This document shows positions 14,210-20,694 of a stretch of 20,886 bases of DNA, in pieces. Positions within the stretch are counted from its first letter, which is position 1. Every line of letters starts with the position of its first letter. The stretch comes from a virus: the IMG/VR virus record IMGVR_UViG_3300037628_000234, positions 1-20,886 of that record, one strand, 5' to 3'. The translations under genes were made by a program, and so were the position numbers. Under the pieces are notes generated by a model. The model was not told the origin of the DNA. It worked only from the letters and a program-made list of their open reading frames with translations, and did no database searches.

Positions 14210-14649
14210 TTAAACTCCTTAACGAAAGCTGCTTGGGCAGGATTCAACCAAGCTGTTTTAACTTTGGGGTATACCAATCCTCCCAACCCTTCAGGTAGCC
14301 TTCCCTCTACTACAGAGTAGTCACCAAGGAACTCGTATACATAGAAACACTTAAGGTACGGAGGGAGTGAACCACCTCCCTCTAACCTAATTCTTAGTGC
14401 CACCTCTATCTTGTTGGAATTGTCAGGAGGGTAAGGGACAGTATACCTACTACAGAAAGTTTCCTCCCTATCCACGTAATGTGTTGTGAACCACCCTACT
14501 TTTTCACCCCTAGGTTCATAGCCCAGGTGTTCATAATAAATATCTAGGAGTTGCTTAACTTCAGATTCACGTACAGCCTTGAAACCTTCAATAGACTTCT
14601 CTATGTCCACTATGGGGACTTCCACAGCCCCACTAAAAGATTCACTCAC
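14206..14649 (-). CDS. Unknown protein
   Basis: 147 residues from a GTG preceded by GGAG. The N-terminal part is helical (IEKSIEGFKAVRESEVKQLLDIYYEHLGYEPRG). The middle has strands (KVGWFTTHYVDREETFCSRYTV; KIEVALRIRLEGGGSLPPYLKCFYVYEFLG). The C-terminus reads AWLNPAQAAFVKEFK. No family is recognised. It overlaps the HNH gene upstream and the phosphoesterase gene downstream by four bases each, so it belongs firmly to the operon. Confidence 0.65.
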   Translation of the reverse strand: MSESFSGAVEVPIVDIEKSIEGFKAVRESEVKQLLDIYYEHLGYEPRGEKVGWFTTHYVDREETFCSRYTVPYPPDNSNKIEVALRIRLEGGGSLPPYLKCFYVYEFLGDYSVVEGRLPEGLGGLVYPKVKTAWLNPAQAAFVKEFK

Positions 14650-15212
14650 TTAATCACTCCCAACTTGACAAGCTCCCGAACAGCCCCCTTCCTCTTCTCC
14701 TCATTTGACACTTGCTTCTCTGTGTAGTCAAAGTCAGTCATGAGGATATGCTTGATTTGTTTATCTTTCATAATGGCTATCACCAGTTTCTCCCTCTCAG
14801 CCTCCTCAAAGCTTAAATTGTGACGTTCCGAGTAGGTTTTTACAGCATGACACTCTTTGCATAGTAGTGCCAAATCCTCAAAAGAAATAAACACTAAATC
14901 TAATACAAACCTCTGTATATCCTCTACACAGTTTAGTTTCATTTCACCTTGTCTGTGGTCCACTTGGCAGTCTGATTGCTTTTTCTCCTCCCCACACTGC
15001 TCGCACTTACACCCCCACACTACAGCCCTGATACCCTCTTTATTTCTCTTGCCTAGAGGGACCCTAACCCTCTTAGACTTAATGAACTCTGTTTTTGTGG
15101 GGTTATGTGACCACAGAGATTTTCTTAAGCCTCCTCTTAGGTAAGTGTAGAACTTCGCCCTTGTGTTCCAAGGTGTGTAAGGGAGTTCCCATGGGTCCCT
15201 AAGTTCCCTCAT
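14646..15212 (-). CDS. HNH-type endonuclease, freestanding
   Basis: 188 residues with AGGAG before ATG. The zinc/HNH core runs from about 66 to 122. It has WGCKCEQCGEEKKQSDCQVDHRQG with Cys70-x2-Cys73 and the catalytic-type DH at 85-86, and later LALLCKECHAVKTYSERH with Cys118-x2-Cys121-His122. A basic N-terminal region (KSLWSHNPTKTEFIKSKRVRVPLGKRNKEG) probably contacts DNA. It may be a homing-type nuclease or a replication/recombination HNH nuclease fixed in the phage. It directly follows the broken HNH-AP2 gene. CpG is a little commoner here than in the neighbours, consistent with more recent arrival. Confidence 0.82.
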   Translation of the reverse strand: MRELRDPWELPYTPWNTRAKFYTYLRGGLRKSLWSHNPTKTEFIKSKRVRVPLGKRNKEGIRAVVWGCKCEQCGEEKKQSDCQVDHRQGEMKLNCVEDIQRFVLDLVFISFEDLALLCKECHAVKTYSERHNLSFEEAEREKLVIAIMKDKQIKHILMTDFDYTEKQVSNEEKRKGAVRELVKLGVIK

Positions 15213-15394
15213 TTATTTATCTCCTCATTAGTTTTAGCATACTCACCGTGTAGGCTAACAATGTACTTGTCGTAAGAGCGACTAGCCTCCAAGGGACATT
15301 TAAATGACCCTAAGTGTACTTTATTGAACTGAGCTTGCCACCTGACAACTTTCCCCTTCTTATTCCTCCTTGGATAGACCCCCCTTAAAGCCAC
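15209..15394 (-). pseudogene. AP2 DNA-binding domain, detached 3' part of an HNH-AP2 endonuclease
   Basis: The frame reads RGVYPRRNKKG, WQAQF, LGSFKCPLEASRSYDKYIV and HGEYAKTN, an AP2/ERF-type DNA-binding domain. In phages it usually forms the C-terminus of HNH_3 homing endonucleases. The HNH frame upstream ends in SGFKG, the standard lead into RGVY. The two overlap at a run of six G (- strand; 15379-15384 on the + strand), and one G fewer would fuse them. The only start in this frame before the domain is GTG at 15394, inside the HNH end and without its own Shine-Dalgarno. Thus it is most likely a frameshift, a sequencing slip in the homopolymer, or a rare +1 slippage site. Confidence 0.8.
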
Positions 15395-15755
15395 TCAAGC
15401 TGTTAATTTTCCATATATTCGCTTGGTTTTGGGAGCTGGTTGCTTCTCTGAGATTATTTATCCTATTATTCTTACTATCCCCATCAATATGGTCTAACAT
15501 ACCTTCTGGGAGTACTCCATAGGTATACAACCAAGCCATTCTGTGGGCTTTATATTTTCTTCCTAAAAGGGAGAAGTGGATATACCCTCTGCCATCAGTG
15601 TAGCCTAGCTCCTCCCCTAATTTTCTCGTGTTATCTCTTGTGTGTGTCTTCTTAATAAATATGAAAACACCTGTCTCTGGGTTGTACTCCACGTACTCCT
15701 TAAGTAACTCTTGAGTAAGTGTTAGAGGACCCTCACCCCATATGCTACTCCTCAC
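15360..15755 (-). CDS. HNH_3 homing endonuclease, 5' part, truncated by frameshift
   Basis: 131 residues from GTG. The pattern is EYNPETGVFIFIKK, GYIHFSLLGRKYKAHRMAWLYTYG and LDHIDGDSKNNRINNLREATSSQNQAN. This is the standard HNH_3 homing endonuclease domain, with His71, Asp88-His89 and the N-x-x-x-NLR block (96-103). After NSLSGFKG the frame runs into GLSKEE and stops, where intact relatives go on into an AP2 domain. The G6 run on the - strand explains the shift. The start overlaps the 54-residue gene upstream by 11 bases and has only a weak ribosome binding site, so this is probably an insertion into the operon. The HNH part could still cut DNA but without its AP2 targeting domain. Confidence 0.85.
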   Translation of the reverse strand: MRSSIWGEGPLTLTQELLKEYVEYNPETGVFIFIKKTHTRDNTRKLGEELGYTDGRGYIHFSLLGRKYKAHRMAWLYTYGVLPEGMLDHIDGDSKNNRINNLREATSSQNQANIWKINSLSGFKGGLSKEE

Positions 15756-15909
15756 CTTTCACCCAGTCATTGTCTTCAGCCCATTCTTCTAATACCTCTT
15801 CCCCAAATACCTCATCCGGTTCACAGTTAGCTGCTATCCAGTCAATGGCCTCCCCTAGGGCATCACCAAACAAGTCAGATAAAAACCTTCTATTGTCATC
15901 CCAGTTCAT
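15745..15909 (-). CDS. Small acidic unknown protein (54 residues)
   Basis: A short gene between the exonuclease and the HNH gene. ATG at 15909 lies one base after the exonuclease stop and about 8 bases after GGTGAGG. It reads MNWDDNRRFLSDLFGDALGE, then AIDWIAANCEPDEVFGEEVL, and ends DNDWVKGEE with TAG at 15745-15747. It carries 19 Asp/Glu in 54 residues and is clearly helical. The coding-like composition, good start context and tight packing support a real gene. Its acidic character could suit a DNA-mimic or nuclease regulator, but there is no direct evidence for that. Confidence 0.7.
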   Translation of the reverse strand: MNWDDNRRFLSDLFGDALGEAIDWIAANCEPDEVFGEEVLEEWAEDNDWVKGEE

Positions 15910-15910
15910 T

Positions 15911-16981
15911 TTAGTGCCTCACCTTTAGTTTCTTGAATGTGTCCTCAAAGATGTCATACTCCTTGGAATCATCCCTATACATCCAGAGGAGGGAGGCCCT
16001 TCCTTTAAGAAAATCCTTCCAAGTCCACTCCAAGTGTTCATCCCTGAAGTTTGTAAAGGCATAGGTGTCATCCTCCCCGTAATGATCCTTGTAGGCTTCA
16101 CACACCCTCTCGAACAATTCCTTAGGGGTTTCACAGCTGGCCAAGAGTCCATCTGCTGTAGCTTTGCCCACTCCCTTGGCTTTCCTCACTCCATACTTCT
16201 CCCTGAGCTCTGTTGACACATCAGGGAGCCCTGGGATATTGTCTACAGACTTATCTCCTGTGAGGAGCTGTGAGGCATAGCACCTTGCAGCCTCCAGAGG
16301 ACTATTGAACTGCACACCTTCCTCAAGCTTGTCTGGATTGATGTGGGGAGACATAATCATCTTCAGGTCTTTATCAATGTATGATAAGAGATACTTCCAC
16401 TCACCTGTATCCTTGTAGTGTAAGTAGTTCTCCTTACCCAGCTTGGACATCTCATCATCAGCCTCTGTTCCCCTGGTGACAACCATCCTGCTGCGATACT
16501 TCTTGATCACCCTCTTCCTGAGTTTTGCAAAGAGGATGGGCTTTTCTTTACGCTCCCCTTTATAGGGGAGCTCTTGGGCTATGTCATACCTGAAGTTATC
16601 CCCTCCCCCTATTATTAGCAGATAATCATCTGCCAACTCTGTCTTCTTCAATGCCCCCACTGAGATATCAAAGTTTCTCTCAGCCTCTTCCATGTGATCC
16701 TCAATCTCTGGGAGAAGCCTACAAAGACTCTCTATCTCAAATTCCTCTGGGGGATATGGAGGAAGCTCATTCTCTTCCCTCTCAGCATTATGCTCCCCCA
16801 GCCATCCACCTTCTTTCTTTCCATGATGTCCCCAGAACTCTGTTTTATTCCTAAGCTCCATGGGGGAATCAAAGCTGTAGTGAGAGATTATTACATAATC
16901 CTCTTGTACAAATTTAGCTGCCCTGAACAGGGCTGTGTCATGGTCTGACACTAATACATCAAAGTGTTTCTGTTCTGTCAT
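15911..16981 (-). CDS. 5'-3' exonuclease, FEN/T5 D15-like
   Basis: 356 residues from ATG at 16981, five bases after AAGGAG; a GTG two codons upstream is less well placed. The N-terminus VLVSDHDTALFRAA holds the first metal-binding Asp pair (13, 15). The core has RGTEADDEMSKLG (Glu173, Asp175, Asp176) and YIDKDLKM (Asp203, Asp205). The helix-3-turn-helix region reads LLTGDKSVDNIPGLP, then GVGKATADGLL, with two more acidic ligands. This is the full active-site set of the flap endonuclease/5'-3' exonuclease family, used in phages for RNA-primer removal and recombination. An acidic insert (about 60-110) sits between the N-terminal Asp and the core. It stands near the ssDNA-binding protein and the ATPase. 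Confidence 0.9.
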   Translation of the reverse strand: MTEQKHFDVLVSDHDTALFRAAKFVQEDYVIISHYSFDSPMELRNKTEFWGHHGKKEGGWLGEHNAEREENELPPYPPEEFEIESLCRLLPEIEDHMEEAERNFDISVGALKKTELADDYLLIIGGGDNFRYDIAQELPYKGERKEKPILFAKLRKRVIKKYRSRMVVTRGTEADDEMSKLGKENYLHYKDTGEWKYLLSYIDKDLKMIMSPHINPDKLEEGVQFNSPLEAARCYASQLLTGDKSVDNIPGLPDVSTELREKYGVRKAKGVGKATADGLLASCETPKELFERVCEAYKDHYGEDDTYAFTNFRDEHLEWTWKDFLKGRASLLWMYRDDSKEYDIFEDTFKKLKVRH

Positions 16982-17189
16982 AGTCACTCCTTATCCAGCC
17001 CTCTTCGAGGGCTTTCTCCTCCATCTGTTTCACCTGATTTGCATCCATGAAGTTAATCTCTGGGTGTTCAGCCAAGTACAGATGATTCCCATAGGAACAA
17101 TCCATCTTGTGTCCTACACTTCCTTTAACATTGGAAGTGCATTGTGTGCACACTCCAATGAGCTTTGGATTAAGCATAGCTTTACTCAT
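16959..17189 (-). CDS. Small Cys/His protein, putative zinc-binding
   Basis: 76 residues with AAGGAG before ATG. The N-terminal half has Cys14-x2-Cys17, His27, Cys31 and His36 (VCTQCTSNVKGSVGHKMDCSYGNH), which could bind one zinc ion. The C-terminal half is a charged helix (ANQVKQMEEKALEEGWIRSDYDRTETL). It overlaps the exonuclease start by about 23 bases. It is the first gene after the putative terminator. A nucleic-acid or protein-adaptor role is possible but unproven. Confidence 0.65.
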   Translation of the reverse strand: MSKAMLNPKLIGVCTQCTSNVKGSVGHKMDCSYGNHLYLAEHPEINFMDANQVKQMEEKALEEGWIRSDYDRTETL

Positions 17190-17218
17190 AGCTTTTCTCC
17201 TTCAAGATTTACATCCCC

Positions 17219-17243
17219 AAAATAAGTGGAAATCCCTCTCCAC
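17219..17243 (-). terminator. Putative intrinsic terminator after the ssDNA-binding protein gene
   Basis: Between the SSB stop (17290) and the next gene (17189), the - strand reads GTGGAGA-GGGA-TTTCCAC followed by TTATTTT. This is a 7-bp stem (one G:T pair) with a 4-base loop and a U-rich tail, stem at 17226-17243. The stem is modest and the tail has one A, so it may only attenuate. The rest of this 100-base gap is AT-rich (TTAATTTAATAATTTTTG) and could hold a promoter, but no convincing -35/-10 pair is seen. Confidence 0.35.
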
Positions 17244-17289
17244 AAAAATTATTAAATTAAGAGATTCATCCCACCCCTTAGCTTAAGTG

Positions 17290-18303
17290 TTAAAAGGGAA
17301 TGTCATCATCCATGTCATCATCGTCATCGTCCACATCCTCTGGGGGTGTATCCTTAGGGGGTGCATCCTTGGTGGATGACTCCTTATTTGCTACGTTTGT
17401 AGCTTTATCTGCTACACCTTCCTTGGGGGTGTCCTTGACAGGAGCATCTTTAGAGGCACCCTTAGCAGGGGTGCCCCCAACAGCCTCCAGCTGCTTCTGT
17501 AGGACACTTCCCTGGTAGTCCTCGGCTGTCTCAATCTTCTTCTTGAGTTTATTATTAAGCTGTTTCAATGCCTCAACAGAGTTTTCCTCATCCAAGCTGA
17601 TACCAAAACCCTCCAGGGCATACTCAGGCACAGGGATCTTCTCATGCTTCTTAGTAGGGGCTCCCACCCTGATGTTTAAGAAGCCTGTGTTCTCAGCCTT
17701 ACTAAACTTGGCAGCTAGGTCACAACAGAACACACCTCCCAGCAGCTCCCCAACATCCATATCCTTGGTACACACTTGATCTGTCAAACTACAGGCCTTG
17801 GCAATCTTGGAGATATAGCTCTTGGTACTAAATGTCCACACCCCACCTTTCTCTGCTGGAGGAGATGACATAAGATCAATTCCCTTGAGCTCACCATCCC
17901 ACTCCCCATTCATAATGTGGCGATAGGGCCTGATCTCATCAGCTCCATCATCACTGAAGTGTTTCCCATAGTTGATTTCAATCTCAGGGAAGTCTGCCAT
18001 GATGGCTATCTGCTGGCGAGGTTTCTGGGGCCACCTCTTGTAGCGTTTCCCTTTGATATCTTCAAAGTAGGTGTTAGGCTTATCTGCTATGGCAGCTTCC
18101 TCCTCCTCTGGAGTACCATCCCACAGGAACTCAGCATCCTCTGGGGTGTGCATTCCCAGGTCGATAATTCCACAGATAATACCTATCCTGTTTTCATCAC
18201 CAATCTTTTCAAAGCAATGGGCATTCCATTCCTTCCAGTCAATGTTACTCTCTGTGTTGCTCTCGGAACGAGAGCCTTTCTTTGGCTTTAAGCTAAATCC
18301 CAT
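17290..18303 (-). CDS. Single-stranded DNA-binding protein with bacterial-type DDDIPF tip
   Basis: 337 residues from ATG at 18303, 7 bases after AGGAG; an upstream TTG overlaps that site and is unlikely. Residues 1-220 form a folded core: IDWKEWNAHCFEKIGDENRIGIICGIIDLG, PRQQIAIMADFPEIEINYG, WTFSTKSYISKIAKAC and KAENTGFLNIRVG. The strand FLNIRVG and the QQIAIMADF pair recall OB-fold ssDNA-binding proteins of phages. A helix with LNNKLKKKIE follows, then a Lys/Pro/Thr/Ala-rich linker and an acidic tail DVDDDDDDMDDDIPF. The last six residues equal the protein-interaction tip of bacterial SSB (DDDIPF). The core is not a classic bacterial SSB, so the likeness of the tip is notable. It coats ssDNA during replication and recombination. 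Confidence 0.78.
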   Translation of the reverse strand: MGFSLKPKKGSRSESNTESNIDWKEWNAHCFEKIGDENRIGIICGIIDLGMHTPEDAEFLWDGTPEEEEAAIADKPNTYFEDIKGKRYKRWPQKPRQQIAIMADFPEIEINYGKHFSDDGADEIRPYRHIMNGEWDGELKGIDLMSSPPAEKGGVWTFSTKSYISKIAKACSLTDQVCTKDMDVGELLGGVFCCDLAAKFSKAENTGFLNIRVGAPTKKHEKIPVPEYALEGFGISLDEENSVEALKQLNNKLKKKIETAEDYQGSVLQKQLEAVGGTPAKGASKDAPVKDTPKEGVADKATNVANKESSTKDAPPKDTPPEDVDDDDDDMDDDIPF

Positions 18304-18484
18304 TTCTCTTCTCCTCTTCAAATGTTAAAACTAATGATTTCATCTTGGCTGTTATGACAGGTTCCACTTCTTCCCAGTCCAGCTCATACTCTTCCAACAA
18401 GTCATCCCAAGAACCAAGTTCATAGGCCCAAGATTCTAGAATTTGACCTATTCCATATTCTACTACATTCTCTATTTGACTCAT
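18293..18484 (-). CDS. Small unknown acidic protein
   Basis: 63 residues, nearly all helical and acidic with four Trp (SWAYELGSWDDLLEEYELDWEEVEPVITAKMKSL). Its ATG overlaps the stop of the ATPase gene upstream (ATGA) and its end overlaps the SSB start by 11 bases. Tight coupling between the ATPase and SSB genes suggests a helper for one of them. No family is recognised. Confidence 0.65.
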   Translation of the reverse strand: MSQIENVVEYGIGQILESWAYELGSWDDLLEEYELDWEEVEPVITAKMKSLVLTFEEEKRNGI

Positions 18485-19734
18485 CCTTCATACACCCCCT
18501 CTACAATTTCAATTTCATTCTCCTCAACCTCTCCCCTTGACACCCTGGTGGACAACACTTGAATACCATTATCATTAAACAGCCCTTGGAGTTGTAGGAA
18601 GTCCTCCTTACTCATGCTCTCTACACCATCCATCCTCACCACCTTCAGGGGGTGGTTCTTGATATCTTCAACAGCCAAGGCTGCACACACCAACATCTGT
18701 TTACTTTCCCCCAGATTGGACAAGAGGCATTCCTCATAGAGGATTTCTCCATCTTCGATGGTGAGCCCTTCCAGGGGCCACTTGGCATTATCCAGAGCCT
18801 CTTCCTTTGACTCCCTGAGCTTCTTCACTGTGTCAACAGCCTTCTGGTGATCCTTCTGGGAGGCTTTCCACTTGGTGGAGTTCTCTTCCCAAGCTGAGTA
18901 AGCTACAGCCTTCTCATTGATCTCTTCAATAGAGGAGATCTTCTCTGAGATGGGGTCTACAGGAATGTCCTCTAGCTTACTACAATACTTCTTGCCCTTC
19001 ACAACCCTGGCAGCCACTGTAGACAATTCTTCTTTCTTAGCTGAGACAGTTTCAGTGAGCTCATCTATCTGTGTCTGCAACTCCCCTATATAAGATTCAA
19101 GTGTTACCTCATCATCCCTCAGACTTGTAAGGTCATCCTTAAACTTCTTGTTTTTACTATTCACCTCCATGGCTTTATCAAGATCAGCTAATAGCTCAGT
19201 GACAGACACCTTCTCCACCTTCTCAGGGGCCTCTCCCACCTTCAACATCTCGGAAGTTCTGTGAGAGTCAAGCCTGTCACTTTCAGCATCAGCTATCTGT
19301 GAGTCAACCTCAGCTAGGTCAAACCCCTCCATGTTAGCAGCCCTGAGAAGTGTATTCACTTGCTCCTTGGGCTTCATGTCCATTATCTTATGGGGGTTAA
19401 CAGACAAGCTGGATAGCATCTTCTTGAAGTCACCAATGGAGAATGCTTCACCATCCTGATCCTTCATAGTAATGGTGGAAGTCTTTTTAGTAGTCTTCCT
19501 GGAGGCAATAATCCACTTGTCCCCATCTCCCACCTTGACTTTAACTTCACTCTTCTTGGTGCCATGCCTGAGGGAGTCTGGGTGTTTCTCTATGATCTCC
19601 CACAGGGCAGAGATGGCTGTGGTTTTACCAGTGCCTGTGGTGCCAGCCACCTCTATATTCCCTCCATCAGAGGTGGTGAGGTTGAAACATTCAAGCCTCT
19701 TGTTGTTGGCTATTTCTATACTAAGAATCTTCAT
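18481..19734 (-). CDS. RecF/Rad50-like coiled-coil ATPase
   Basis: 417 residues. Walker A is GTTGTGKTT (31-39). An N-terminal strand MKILSIEIANNKRLECFNL matches the start of RecF/Rad50/SMC heads. A coiled coil spans about 190-330 (SYIGELQTQIDELTETVSAKKEEL). The C-terminal head has an ABC-type signature CLLSNLGESKQMLVCAALA and a Walker B-like strand LKVVRMDGVESM, then a D-loop-like region and VLSTRVSRG as the switch strand. At Walker B the Asp is followed by Gly instead of the usual Glu, so the general base may be elsewhere. Phage members act in recombination or replication-fork handling, often with a nuclease or SSB; here SSB and a FEN nuclease are near. The length is small for Rad50, so no zinc hook is expected, and none is seen. 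Confidence 0.85.
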   Translation of the reverse strand: MKILSIEIANNKRLECFNLTTSDGGNIEVAGTTGTGKTTAISALWEIIEKHPDSLRHGTKKSEVKVKVGDGDKWIIASRKTTKKTSTITMKDQDGEAFSIGDFKKMLSSLSVNPHKIMDMKPKEQVNTLLRAANMEGFDLAEVDSQIADAESDRLDSHRTSEMLKVGEAPEKVEKVSVTELLADLDKAMEVNSKNKKFKDDLTSLRDDEVTLESYIGELQTQIDELTETVSAKKEELSTVAARVVKGKKYCSKLEDIPVDPISEKISSIEEINEKAVAYSAWEENSTKWKASQKDHQKAVDTVKKLRESKEEALDNAKWPLEGLTIEDGEILYEECLLSNLGESKQMLVCAALAVEDIKNHPLKVVRMDGVESMSKEDFLQLQGLFNDNGIQVLSTRVSRGEVEENEIEIVEGVYEG

Positions 19735-19947
19735 TTATGATATTCTCCTTGCTACATTAATTCCCTGGTGTGTTTGTCCCACTGAGGAGATACGCCTCCC
19801 CACTTTAGTCACAGCGTCTGCCTCGTCAGAGGCAGCTATCCAGGAGTACTCCTCTGTGTGGAAACGTCTACGCCTTGGGTCTATAAGCCTGTCATTCCTG
19901 TCATACAGGTCAGCCACTCTGGCTGTTCCTTTAAACAGTTTAACCAT
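19735..19947 (-). CDS. Small basic unknown protein
   Basis: 70 residues from ATG at 19947, six bases after GAGGAGG. It is Arg-rich (ARVADLYDRNDRLIDPRRRRFHTEEYSWIAAS, then VTKVGRRISSVGQTHQGINVARRIS) and probably binds nucleic acid or protein acids. The gene stops right before the ATPase start. It holds about five CpG in 213 bases, more than its neighbours, and uses CGx arginine codons. No family is recognised. Confidence 0.65.
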   Translation of the reverse strand: MVKLFKGTARVADLYDRNDRLIDPRRRRFHTEEYSWIAASDEADAVTKVGRRISSVGQTHQGINVARRIS

Positions 19948-20152
19948 GATCTTCCTCCTCAAACACCAGGGCCACCCCTGTGCTGTTAATGTTAACTTGA
20001 ATTAGGGAACAGTCTGGGTGGAGGGTCTTAACATTATTCCTCACCACTTCTTCCAGTTGTTCAAAGTTGAGCTGGTACTCTGTGCCCCCGTGGAGAACCT
20101 CTCGATCAGAGAGGGACATCCTCAGGGGGAGGTGTTCTGATTTAACTTCCAT
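19940..20152 (-). CDS. Small unknown protein
   Basis: 70 residues from ATG at 20152, six bases after GAGGAGG; an upstream TTG is possible but unlikely. It has MSLSDREVLHGGTEYQLNFEQLEEVVRNNV and a C-terminal strand pair (SLIQVNINSTGVALVFEEEDHG). The alpha/beta pattern gives no family. Its stop overlaps the next gene's start region by eight bases, and its own start overlaps the gene upstream, so it belongs to a translationally coupled string of small genes. Confidence 0.65.
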   Translation of the reverse strand: MEVKSEHLPLRMSLSDREVLHGGTEYQLNFEQLEEVVRNNVKTLHPDCSLIQVNINSTGVALVFEEEDHG

Positions 20153-20420
20153 CTGGGGCCTCCTCAGAGTCAATTATCTCTTTTAGTGTTTGTCTAATCC
20201 ACTTCATAAATGTAGAGGCTGGCTCCACAGCATTCACTGTTGCACCTTGCAGCTCCTCAATAGGTATCTCAAACTCAAAGAGTTCTTTGTCAGGGGTCTT
20301 TGGAATAAAAGGATTATTCACAGGTTCAACTACACAGTAGACAAGACTACCAGCCCTGTATCTGACAAACCTAGCTTTATTCCCTCTAATCAAATCCTTT
20401 AATGTATAGTTACTAGCCAT
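20142..20420 (-). CDS. Small unknown protein
   Basis: 92 residues from ATG at 20420 (MASNYTLK), nine bases after AGGA; another ATG two codons earlier sits too close to that site. It reads LKDLIRGNKARFVRYRAGSLVYCVVEP, then a Pro-rich turn, FEFEIPIEELQGATVNAVEPASTFMKWIRQTLKEI. The fold looks like a small beta barrel plus C-terminal helix. The GATV-A-EPAS-FMKWIR part is common at the C-terminus of small phage proteins of unknown role. Function unknown. Confidence 0.65.
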   Translation of the reverse strand: MASNYTLKDLIRGNKARFVRYRAGSLVYCVVEPVNNPFIPKTPDKELFEFEIPIEELQGATVNAVEPASTFMKWIRQTLKEIIDSEEAPDGS

Positions 20421-20676
20421 TGCCATATTTCCTATCGTAGTTAATAACACTCGCGGAGTAAAACCTCTTCCTCTGCTTGGTCCTTTCCCTTAAGCTGAAC
20501 ACTACATGGTTTCCAAGCTCAGCAACAGGAAAGTCCTTCTCCTGCTTCTTCCTCAGGGCATCAAGGAACTTCTCCCTGTGGTTGTACCTCTGTTCCCACT
20601 CCACTCTGGCTATTTTCTGTTGATCAGGGTCAATCCTGACAATCTTTAATAACTCATGCTTTAATTTTCTGTTCAT
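20413..20676 (-). CDS. Small basic helical unknown protein
   Basis: 87 residues with GAGGAG before ATG. It is strongly basic and helical (MNRKLKHELLKIVRIDPDQQKIARVEWEQRYNHREKFLDALRKKQEKDF), then a strand GNHVVFSLRERTKQRKRFYSASVINYD. It overlaps the next gene's start by eight bases. The Arg/Lys pattern suggests nucleic-acid binding, but no motif is recognised. Confidence 0.65.
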   Translation of the reverse strand: MNRKLKHELLKIVRIDPDQQKIARVEWEQRYNHREKFLDALRKKQEKDFPVAELGNHVVFSLRERTKQRKRFYSASVINYDRKYGNG

Positions 20677-20694
20677 TAGTACTCCTCTCTTGGG

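Noticed and set aside
17190-17289. Promoter for the downstream part of the - strand operon
   Set aside because: AT-rich sequence is present but no -35/-10 pair at 16-18 bases spacing is convincing; only a weak terminator-like hairpin is reported.
13274-19734. SbcCD (gp46/gp47) pair formed by the ATPase and the metallophosphoesterase
   Set aside because: The genes are 4 kb apart, the phosphoesterase has an HTH instead of the usual C-terminal capping domain, and the ATPase lacks a zinc hook; kept only as a remark.
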